A stretch of DNA of 64,000 bases from JABDIY01 sp963803875 (lineage in GTDB: Bacteria; Actinomycetota; Acidimicrobiia; Acidimicrobiales; SZUA-35), in assembly GCA_963803875.1 (NCBI GenBank), contig CAWDOA010000008.1, forward strand, positions 1-64,000. Direction: 5' to 3'. The position numbers were made by a program, and so were the translations under genes. Each line of letters opens with the position of its first letter. Position 1 is the stretch's first letter. Positions 10,104 through 17,656 of the stretch are shown piece by piece. Under the pieces are notes generated by a model, which was not told the origin of the DNA, searched no databases, and saw nothing but the letters and a program-made list of their open reading frames with translations.

Positions 10104-11592
10104 TGGTGGACGGGACCTCTGGCCGCACCTGGCCCCTTACGAGTCTGATCGCTCTGCTGGGCTTCGTGTTCGTCCCGGCGGGCTTGACAGTCGCCGGTTT
10201 CTCGGGGCCCGGCGCCGACCCTCCTGGCGAGTTGGAATCCAGCCCGGATGGCCTCGCCTTCAGCGAACCCGACGGGCGGGCGCTCAGCAAGATCGACAGG
10301 TGGGTGGAATCCAGGGTGCCGGGTCGCGAGCTGGCATTCGAATTCGATCGAACCACCACCAGGATTCTCGACGACAACTACACCGGTGCCGTCGCCGCCA
10401 GCGATCGTGTGCAGCTCGGTGATGAGGGTTGGCTGTTCCTCCGGGACTCCACCGGTCAGCCGTGCGTGACTCCTGCCCAGGAGCGGGAATGGGTGGAGGA
10501 GATAGGCCGGGTGGAGACTCTTCTGAGGGCGGCTGGAAAGCAACCGGTGATCGCAATCGCACCCGACCGGGCCATCGTGGCTCCCGACTTCACCGGCGAC
10601 ATCACCAACACCTGCCAGGTGGAGAACCGGGCCGTGGTCAAACGCCTCGCCGAGTCCGACGCGGTGCTCGATCTGGCCGATGCGGTCCGGGGCGAGTCAC
10701 ACGCCCTGCAGATCGACACGCATTGGAGCCCGTCGGGAGCCATGGCGGGCGCCCGCCCTCTGGTGGAGGCGATTCGGCCCGGCACGTGGGAGGAGCGTGA
10801 GCTGATCTCGGAATCGGTCGAACGGCGGGGAGATCTCGACAGCTTGGTCGGCTTCGAGAACACCGAGACGGTCAACGTGCTGAGCATCGAGCAGCCTGTG
10901 CCGACCTCGTTGGAATCATTTCCCACCTCGATCGAAGGGCGCCCGCTCGTGCAGGCCACTACACCGGGTGCGGCGGGCCACCATGTGTTGCTGATCCACG
11001 ACTCCTACGGTGGCTACAGCCTTCCCGAGGATCCGAACACCTACCTCACCGGCCTCGGTGCCTACTACGTCCGCCCCTGGTTCGAACGGGTTGACAACGT
11101 CCGGCTGGAGGGGACCCACTCGGCAACGATCGCTGACGAGGCCGTGGCCCGCTCGGTTGAGAGCGCAGACACGGTTGCCTTCCTGTTCGTACAGCGAACA
11201 CTCCCTGTCCGACTCGGCTCCGGCTCACTCAGCACACCGCTGGCAGCCGCGCTGGTCGACGTGTTGGGTGCGCCCGCTGTACTTGAGGATCAGACACGAT
11301 CGGCCGGGGTCATGATCCTCGACGGATGGGGCGGCACATCAACCGAGTCGGTCAGCATCGAAGCAACCAGCGGGGCGATCGATGATCGGCTGAACTACCC
11401 GATCGAATCGTGGTTTCAGTGGAACCGGGGACGGCACTGTCAGCCTCGCTGTCTCCGGAGTCATCGCGGTTCGTCAGTACCGAGTCGCGTTCGAGACACA
11501 CCCGGCGCGCCGGCGGGCGGCCGCGCTCGTTGGAAAGAGTCGCGACCGCCCGTCTCGGTCAACCGGCAGGTACGAAACTCTTGGTCGAGTAG
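10103..11592 (+). CDS. AlgX/AlgJ-like SGNH acetyltransferase partner of the MBOAT protein (C-terminus uncertain)
   Basis: Starts in the TGATG overlap with the AlgI-like gene. An N-terminal membrane anchor (LIALLGFVFVPAGLTVAGF) is followed by an extracytoplasmic domain with QLGDEGWLFLRD, the DTHWSPSGA motif and a HDSYGGYSLP block. These are characteristic of the AlgX/AlgJ/DHHW SGNH-like family, which transfers acetyl groups to exopolysaccharide. The frame that is clean up to about 11400 (NYPIESWFQW) then becomes Arg/Pro/Ser-rich and unlike protein; the two other frames look more natural there, so an indel near 11400-11420 is likely. The end given is the TAG at 11592 in one of them. The 3' end overlaps the convergent 5'-nucleotidase gene. 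Confidence 0.72.
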
Positions 11593-13766
11593 TTCTCCGC
11601 AGGTGGCTTGCTTACAACTCCGTCCAGATCGATCTCGACGTAGTCGATCAGACCCTGTGCGTAGTTGATGAAGGTATCGACAATCCGAGAATCGTCGATC
11701 TGAGCAAAGGTCAGATATCCATCCCGGCCGGCTGCGATGAAGTCGTTCGTGACAACCGTGTATGTGGCAGCAGGATCGAACGGAACCCATGCCGTGGACC
11801 CCTTCGCCTGGTACTCCAGATTCGTCAAACGTGACCCCTTCGCTGCTGTGGCGTCAGCGTCCCAACGAAGGCCGGCGGCATAGGGATATGCGCCGGTGGA
11901 ACCATCGGGCTGCAAAGCGAAGTCGAAGCCATCTTCGAGAACCTGCTTGACCTCTGCGCCGGTCATCTCCAGGTTGACCATGGTGTTCGAGAACGGGAGC
12001 ACCGTATAGGCCGTGGCGATTGTGAGGTCGCCGGCTTCCACGTCGATTCGAACACCACCGGCGTTCTGGATCGAGATGTCGCTCTCGAAGCTTCGAGCCC
12101 GGAAGGCCTCGGCCACCAGCTGTTGAATGTCGCCACCGTTTTGGGCGGTTTCAGAAACATCGCAGATGGTTGATCTTCCTTGACCGGGGATTCGCTCGAG
12201 ACAGAGGTCTTCGGTCACCGACCCGATGACCCTCGCCGTTTCGGACTCGACCCGGCTGGCAAAGGACTCAATGATCTCGGTGGCCCGCACATCCGGTTCG
12301 ACGATCGTCAGCTCCGGCGCCGCAGCGACCTGATCGAGCACCGCCTGAAGGTCCGCGCCCGTCAGAGCGACGTCTTCGTCTTCGACCTCACGGCTGAAGT
12401 TGTCGCCGATGAGCATATGTGGAGTTCCCTCACAGCTCGTGACGAACCCAAAATCATCCCACGACACTTTGATGTGACCGACGATCTGGCTGTACTCCCA
12501 GGCTTGGGCGATACACACCGGTGCACCGACACGATCGGTGACCATCGTCGGATACGGGCCCTGCGGATTCAAGCCGTACTGGGCGAACTCATCGCCGAGC
12601 AGGGTGTGACTGTCGCCGCCGATGATCACATCGACGCCGCTCACCATGCCGGCGAGCGCAAGGTCATTGTCATACTGATAGTGGGTGACAAGGACGACCT
12701 TGTTGATGCCGTCCGCTTTCAGCAGGTCGATCTGCGCTTGGGCAGTTTCCACCTCGTCAAGGAACTGGGTGTCCGGATCAGGGCTCGATGAGTTCTTGGT
12801 CTTCGACGCGATGTCGATGCCGACATAGGCCACAGACTCGCCGTCGTAGTCGTACACGACCCGCGGCTCGATGTATCCCTCGACCAGCGCTGAGGAGGGA
12901 CCGGGAACAACGTTGGCTCCCAAGACCGGGGTCTCGCAGTCCGGGTCGGCTCCCAAGAAGTCGAGGAAGTCGGCCAATCCGGCATCGCCGTCGTCGAATT
13001 CGTGGTTGCCCAGCGCAAACGCATCGAAGCAGATCTCGTTCATCAGCGCAGCGTCGGGTTCACCCTTGAACAGGCTGTAGAACAGGGTGCCGGTGATGGC
13101 GTCGCCCGCGTGGATCTTGGCGACTGCCTCGCCGTCGCCTTCGAGCTGGCTCTCGAGCTCCTTGAACTTGGTGACCACCCTTGCAAAGCCACCAAAATCC
13201 ACATCGGTCTCAGCTCCGGCGAGCTCAAGGCCAATGTCATCGGCTTCCAAGTGGCTGTGGTGATCGTTGATGTGCACGATGTTCAGCGATAGCGCCGCCT
13301 CGGTCGCGGTGAGGATTTTCTGTTCGGCTGACTCGGCGAACCACCGGATAATGGACCGCTGCTCCACACCGCTGCCCAAAATGTCATCGACCCAGTAGGT
13401 GAGACCGGCTGGGTCGGAGGGACGATCCAATGCCTGCTGGTAGAGGCGGTTCACGAAGTCCGTGTCGGACAAGCCATCTCCGACCGCATTCGCCCATTCG
13501 GTGCTGTTGGTGAACGCCCACGTCAGGTCGTCGTAGGTTGCGCCGTCGGCCGCAACTTCCAACCAGTATTCGAGACCCACCAGGTCGGCGTCCCTCCCCA
13601 AGACGGTCTTGTAGAGCCGGCGAATCTGGCCGAGGCTCAGCTGCTCGGTCGCCGCGACCGCCGAATCATCCGATTGCGGGGCCGCAGGCGCTGCGGACCC
13701 AACGATGGCACCGGTGCTCATCATGGCGACGGCCAACAGGCCCACCAGGATTTTCTTCAATCTCAT
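11559..13766 (-). CDS. Secreted DUF4214-5'-nucleotidase (UshA-type) fusion
   Basis: Intact, 735 residues. ATG at 13766 is preceded by GGGAGAG. Signal peptide: MRLKKILVGLLAVAMMS followed by small residues. Residues ~45-145 form DUF4214-like repeats (RRLYKTVLGRDADLVGLEYW, RLYQQALDRPSDPAGLTYW), which occur in secreted actinobacterial proteins. Then a metallophosphoesterase domain with IVHINDHHSH, HAGDAITGTLF, ALGNHEFDDG and GGDSHTLLG, and a C-terminal 5'-nucleotidase domain with QNAGGVRID and TNDFIAAGRDGY. It should hydrolyse nucleotides or sugar-nucleotides outside the cell to yield nucleoside and phosphate. DUF4214 may serve attachment or assembly; that part is inference. It diverges from dinB. 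Confidence 0.9.
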   Translation of the reverse strand: MRLKKILVGLLAVAMMSTGAIVGSAAPAAPQSDDSAVAATEQLSLGQIRRLYKTVLGRDADLVGLEYWLEVAADGATYDDLTWAFTNSTEWANAVGDGLSDTDFVNRLYQQALDRPSDPAGLTYWVDDILGSGVEQRSIIRWFAESAEQKILTATEAALSLNIVHINDHHSHLEADDIGLELAGAETDVDFGGFARVVTKFKELESQLEGDGEAVAKIHAGDAITGTLFYSLFKGEPDAALMNEICFDAFALGNHEFDDGDAGLADFLDFLGADPDCETPVLGANVVPGPSSALVEGYIEPRVVYDYDGESVAYVGIDIASKTKNSSSPDPDTQFLDEVETAQAQIDLLKADGINKVVLVTHYQYDNDLALAGMVSGVDVIIGGDSHTLLGDEFAQYGLNPQGPYPTMVTDRVGAPVCIAQAWEYSQIVGHIKVSWDDFGFVTSCEGTPHMLIGDNFSREVEDEDVALTGADLQAVLDQVAAAPELTIVEPDVRATEIIESFASRVESETARVIGSVTEDLCLERIPGQGRSTICDVSETAQNGGDIQQLVAEAFRARSFESDISIQNAGGVRIDVEAGDLTIATAYTVLPFSNTMVNLEMTGAEVKQVLEDGFDFALQPDGSTGAYPYAAGLRWDADATAAKGSRLTNLEYQAKGSTAWVPFDPAATYTVVTNDFIAAGRDGYLTFAQIDDSRIVDTFINYAQGLIDYVEIDLDGVVSKPPAENYSTKSFVPAG

Positions 13767-13905
13767 CAGTCTCTCCCACGCTTGGAATCTTGTCGGACCG
13801 ACATGCCCGCTCACCGAGAGCATTGTCCGGCCAGGTGAAGAATTCAAACTCGCCGCCCAAACAATGGGAGAACGGTTGGCCTCCTCGCTACGAAACACGC
13901 CTTCC

Positions 13906-13942
13906 TTGACCTGGACGGGGCGATGGACGAACATGTGTTCGA
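13906..13942 (+). promoter_or_regulatory. LexA (SOS) box and promoter of dinB
   Basis: CGAACATGTGTTCGA at 13928-13942 contains the actinobacterial LexA core GAAC-N4-GTTC with flanking C/G symmetry. A TTGACC hexamer lies at 13906-13911, 17 nt before GAACAT (13929-13934), which would be a weak -10. The box thus covers the presumed -10 and runs into the start codon at 13942. The position in front of an error-prone polymerase gene strongly supports SOS repression. Confidence 0.75.
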
Positions 13943-15129
13943 TGGCCGCGTCGATCCTCCACGCCGATTTGGATTCGTTCTACGCGTCCGTGGAGCAGCG
14001 GGATGATCCGTCGCTGCGCGATCGTCCGATGATCGTGGGTCGCGGCATCGTTCTGGCTTCGAGCTATGAGGCGAAGGCGAAGGGGGTTCGCACTGCGATG
14101 GGAACCGCCGCTGCCCTGCGCCTGTGCCCCGCAGCCGTTGTCGTCGATGCTCGGATGGGAGCCTATGTAGAGGCGAGTAGACGAGTGTTCGAGATCTTTC
14201 ACGACACGTCGCCGCTGGTGGAGGGGGTATCGATCGATGAGGCATTCATCGACGTGACCGGCTTGCGCACCATCGTTGGGCCGGCACCCCAGATCGGCGC
14301 GACCCTGCGACGCCGCATCCGAGAGGAAGTGGGGCTGCCCATCACGGTCGGGATCGCCACCACCAAACACTGCGCCAAGGTCGCCAGCCAGGCCGGCAAA
14401 CCCGATGGTTTGCTCGTGGTTCCTGCCGGGGGTGAATTGAACTTCCTTTGGCCACTACCGGCCAACAAATTGTGGGGAGTGGGCAAGAAGACCACAGAGA
14501 AGCTGGGGAAGATCGGTATCGCAACGATCGGCGATTTGGCCACCGCCGACACCGACCGACTGATCGAGGCACTGGGCAACGCCCACGCCCATCACCTCCA
14601 GGCGTTGGCCAACAACCAGGATCCCCGAAGGATCGAGACCGATCGCCGGCGCAAATCAATCGGCTCGCAGCGTTCGTTCCCCTCGAGGGGAATGACCGGC
14701 GATGACGCCTGGGTCATCGTCTTGGAGCTGGTGGAGAAGATCAGCGGCTCCATGCGGTCCAAGAACATCATGGGAAGAACGATCACGCTCAATCTGAGAG
14801 ACAACAACTTCAACAACTTCAGTCGGTCCACCACCTTGGCCGAAGCCAGCTGGTCCTCGGCTCAGATCGGCCGGGCCGCGAAGAAGTTGTTTCGCGAGAA
14901 CAGGGAGTTCCTGAACAGCGGGGCCTGCACCAAAATCGGTCTTTCGATCGCCAATTTGACCTCACCGCACAACGTCCAGCAGAGCTTCCAGTTCGAGCCG
15001 GGCCGGCCGCCTTCTGTCGATGCTGCGGTCGACGAGATCAAGAAACGTTTCGGTTCCACCAGCATCGGTGCGGCCCGCATGTCTCGCGAGGGTGCCGAGC
15101 ATCATTCCCACCCCAACTGGTACGAATGA
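13942..15129 (+). CDS. dinB: DNA polymerase IV (Y-family)
   Basis: Intact, 395 residues. Begins MAASILHADLDSFYASVEQR, the Y-family metal-binding Asp motif. It continues with ASSYEAKAKGVRTAMG, the catalytic SIDEAFIDVTGL, PITVGIATTKHCAKVASQ, the helix-hairpin-helix LWGVGKKTTEKLGKIGI, and a C-terminal little-finger domain. No obvious beta-clamp peptide stands out at the very end. It performs error-prone translesion synthesis. ATG 13942 is chosen over the in-frame ATG 13933 because the LexA box occupies 13928-13942. Symbol given by family resemblance; actinobacteria can carry several dinB paralogues. Confidence 0.93.
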   Translation: MAASILHADLDSFYASVEQRDDPSLRDRPMIVGRGIVLASSYEAKAKGVRTAMGTAAALRLCPAAVVVDARMGAYVEASRRVFEIFHDTSPLVEGVSIDEAFIDVTGLRTIVGPAPQIGATLRRRIREEVGLPITVGIATTKHCAKVASQAGKPDGLLVVPAGGELNFLWPLPANKLWGVGKKTTEKLGKIGIATIGDLATADTDRLIEALGNAHAHHLQALANNQDPRRIETDRRRKSIGSQRSFPSRGMTGDDAWVIVLELVEKISGSMRSKNIMGRTITLNLRDNNFNNFSRSTTLAEASWSSAQIGRAAKKLFRENREFLNSGACTKIGLSIANLTSPHNVQQSFQFEPGRPPSVDAAVDEIKKRFGSTSIGAARMSREGAEHHSHPNWYE

Positions 15130-15173
15130 TCACTCAGGATGGGTCAAACACTCAATCGTCCTAGAGTCTCGGC

Positions 15174-16310
15174 ATGAGCGGAGCACTTGACGGGGTAGTG
15201 GTCGCTGACTTCTCGCGGGTTCTGGCCGGACCTTTGTGCACCATGCATCTGGCCGATATGGGTGCCACGGTCATCAAGGTGGAGCGGCCCGACGGCGGCG
15301 ACGACACCCGCCATTGGCCACCGTTCCTCGACGACGGGATGTCCACCTACTACGCGGCGATCAATCGGAACAAGAACAGCGTGACCCTGGATCTGTCAGA
15401 TCCCGCTGACGTGGAGCTGGCGCGCCGCCTGGCCGATCGAGCCGACGTCGTGATCGAGAACTTCAGACCCGGGGTGATGGAATCGTTCGGGCTCGACAGC
15501 ACATCGGTCTTGGAACGTAACCCGGCTGCGGTGTACTGCTCGATAACCGGATTCGGAGGCACCGGGGAGGGCGCCGACATGCCCGGTTTCGACTTCCTCA
15601 TTCAGGGAATGGGCGGCCTCATGAGCCTCACCGGACCCCAGGATGGCGAGCCCTACCGGGTGGGGGTGGCGATGGTCGACGTTCTGGCCGGCCTTCATGC
15701 CCTCATCGGAATACTGGCCGCCTTGAACGCTCGGCACGGCAACGGTGGAAAGGGTCAGGTCGTCGAGATCGCCCTGATGCAGTCACTCCTGGCCGGCATG
15801 GTCAACGCCAGCTCCGCAGCCCTGCTCACCGGTCAGAACCCCGCACGTGCAGGCAACCGGCACGCATCGGTGGCGCCCTATGAGGTCTACACCGCCAGCG
15901 ATGGGCCGTTCATCATCGCCACCGGCAACAACCGGCAATGGCAGCGGATCTGTGAAGTTCTGGACGCTCCCGACCTGGCCGACGACCAGCGGTTCGACAC
16001 CAACTCCAGCCGGGTTCAGCACATCGCTGAACTTGCGGATGCGATGGCACCGTATTTGCTGAAGCGCACGGCCGCCGAATGGACCAGCGCCCTCCTGGCG
16101 GCGCGGGTGCCGGCCGGTCCGATCAACACGATCACCGAAGCCTTCGCAGACGCTGAGCGGCTCGGTCTCGATCCGATCTGGAATGTGCAGGGAGTGCGAA
16201 GCCCTCGCGCCCCCATCACCCTGAGCCAAACGCCGCTACGGGGTGTGAAGCGGCCGCCCAGTTTGGGCGAAGACAGCACTTCGATCCGGGCCTGGCTCGG
16301 GTCGCCGTAG
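15174..16310 (+). CDS. CaiB/BaiF family III CoA-transferase
   Basis: Intact, 378 residues, the usual length. Family features: VVVADFSRVLAGPLCTMHLA at the N-terminus, GATVIKVERPDGGDDTR (CoA binding), NRNKNSVTLDLSDP, VVIENFRPGVMESFGLD, the catalytic-Asp block YRVGVAMVDVLAGLHALIG, and GNRHASVAPYEVYTASDG. The enzyme moves CoA between carboxylic acids through an aspartyl-CoA intermediate. The substrate cannot be told from sequence; bile-acid, carnitine, alpha-methylacyl-CoA racemase-like and dicarboxylate enzymes all share these motifs. It stands between dinB and a convergent lipoprotein gene with no obvious catabolic partner. Confidence 0.9.
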   Translation: MSGALDGVVVADFSRVLAGPLCTMHLADMGATVIKVERPDGGDDTRHWPPFLDDGMSTYYAAINRNKNSVTLDLSDPADVELARRLADRADVVIENFRPGVMESFGLDSTSVLERNPAAVYCSITGFGGTGEGADMPGFDFLIQGMGGLMSLTGPQDGEPYRVGVAMVDVLAGLHALIGILAALNARHGNGGKGQVVEIALMQSLLAGMVNASSAALLTGQNPARAGNRHASVAPYEVYTASDGPFIIATGNNRQWQRICEVLDAPDLADDQRFDTNSSRVQHIAELADAMAPYLLKRTAAEWTSALLAARVPAGPINTITEAFADAERLGLDPIWNVQGVRSPRAPITLSQTPLRGVKRPPSLGEDSTSIRAWLGSP

Positions 16311-16315
16311 CGCTC

Positions 16316-16805
16316 TCAGTCCGAGTCGTCGGTGGTCCCGTCGGACTCCAGGGTGAGGTCCGAACAGTTCAGGACCTCTTCCCGTTCGCCGCAGGTGACA
16401 CCGAATCGTTCGTACTCGCTCCCGATTGGCGCCTGATTCCACAGATCGTCACAGGCGACTCCCTCTCCGGCCTCGCATCGATCCCACAGCCGATCGAGTT
16501 CAGGCATCGTCTCCGTAGGCGACCGGGCCAGCGAATGGGAGATCGTCAGGAACCTCCTCGGGAGCGTTCAGCATCTCCTCGGCCCGCTCGCACGCTTGGA
16601 TCAGTTCCGAGCGCGAATCACCGGCGCCCAACCCGTCGGCAAGACCGGTCACGCAATTGGAGACCTCGATCGAATATCCCTCGGCCACCAGATCCCCAAC
16701 CCGGGTCTCCTGGGTCACCTCTGGGGCCGGAGGAGGGCCCGAACACGACGTCATGATCAGCACCGCCACAACGACGGCACCGAGTTGGGAAAGATTCCTC
16801 CACAC
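16316..16805 (-). CDS. Small secreted lipoprotein with actinobacterial acidic C-terminal motif (frameshifted)
   Basis: Starts MWRNLSQLGAVVVAVLIMTSCSG: a lipoprotein signal with lipobox MTSC. Two adjacent open frames meet at 16500-16507. The first ends PVAYGDDA and the second begins MPELDRLWDRCEAGEGVACD and continues to GSEYERFGVTCG. Joined, they give the common actinobacterial pattern YGDDPxLDxLWDxCxxGDxxACDxLYxxSPxGSEYExFGxTCG, so I treat them as one ~160-residue gene with a one-base error near 16503. Four conserved cysteines suggest disulfides outside the membrane. The function of this motif is unknown to me. Confidence 0.68.
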
Positions 16806-16858
16806 GCTTCTCTTATCGGCCAGGTGTGTGTTGCTGTGAGCGACCGAATCGTTTCGAC

Positions 16859-17566
16859 TCAGCCGAGGCGTGGCGCCTTCTCGAGGTCGACAACAAACCG
16901 TGTGAGGTGGGAGGGGAAGACGTGTTCGGCTACGAGCACCGGTGTGCCATCGGTGTCGAACGTGGTCCGTTCCACGGTGAGCACCGCCGATCGTTGCGGG
17001 ACCCCCAGTAGTTTCGCATCGTCATCACTCACCACATCGGCCCCGATGGTCTGGGTTGCACCCCCGATGTCTGCAGCGATGACGTCGTAGAAGCTGTGAT
17101 TTGCCACCTGAGCCCGGCTCAGTTCGGCGCCGAGATCCTCTCGACACCACACGGTGACCCGAGCAAACGGCTGACCATCGGCCAGGTTGAGTCGGCGCAC
17201 CTCCAGCACCCGGTCGCCGAGCTTGGCCGCCGCAGCTCGATCGTTGGTGGTCTCCACGAAACGGAACGCCAGGATGCGCCGCTCGGTGGTTCGCCCGGAT
17301 GCCTCCAGCTGGGCTTCGATGGTTGTGAGGCCGGTGAGCGGCTGGGCAACCGGGTTTGCTGTTGCCATCCAGCCAAACCCCTGCCGGGACTCGACCAGAC
17401 CCTCGTTCCGGAGCACTTCCAGCGCCTTGCGGACTGTGACCCGGCTGGCGGAGTACCGGTCACCCATCTGTGCTTCCGACGGCAGCACCTGGCCGGCGTC
17501 GAACTCCCCCGCCACAAGCCGCTCCCGGAGCGAGTCGGCGATCTTCTGGTAGCGGATGGGTCTCAT
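16859..17566 (-). CDS. GntR-family transcriptional regulator (HutC/UTRA type)
   Basis: 235 residues, intact. N-terminal winged helix of GntR type: YQKIADSLRERLVAGEF, LPSEAQMGDRYSASRVTVRK and ALEVLRNEGLVESRQGFGWM. A UTRA effector domain follows (residues ~80-235), including FRFVETTNDRAAAAKLG, VLEVRRLNLADGQPFARV and VLVAEHVFPSHLTRFVVDL. It diverges from the aconitase gene, and the 90-bp spacer carries inverted repeats that are good operator candidates. It may control aconitase, itself or both; the effector cannot be inferred. Confidence 0.92.
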   Translation of the reverse strand: MRPIRYQKIADSLRERLVAGEFDAGQVLPSEAQMGDRYSASRVTVRKALEVLRNEGLVESRQGFGWMATANPVAQPLTGLTTIEAQLEASGRTTERRILAFRFVETTNDRAAAAKLGDRVLEVRRLNLADGQPFARVTVWCREDLGAELSRAQVANHSFYDVIAADIGGATQTIGADVVSDDDAKLLGVPQRSAVLTVERTTFDTDGTPVLVAEHVFPSHLTRFVVDLEKAPRLG

Positions 17567-17585
17567 TCAGGCTTTTCCTCTCGAC

Positions 17586-17615
17586 CAACTTGTATTATAG
17601 TTGTATCAGATCAAC
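17586..17615. promoter_or_regulatory. Candidate GntR operator between the regulator and aconitase
   Basis: Two overlapping inverted repeats: CAACT (17586-17590) with AGTTG (17599-17603), and GTTG (17600-17603) with CAAC (17612-17615). The hexamer TTGTAT occurs twice, at 17590-17595 and 17601-17606. HutC-type GntR proteins often bind short AT-rich dyads of this kind, and this is the only AT-rich dyad in the divergent spacer. Confidence 0.55.
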
Positions 17616-17656
17616 TCGCGAAGACAAGTGGTAGTACCTACCAAGAGGAGCGCCCC

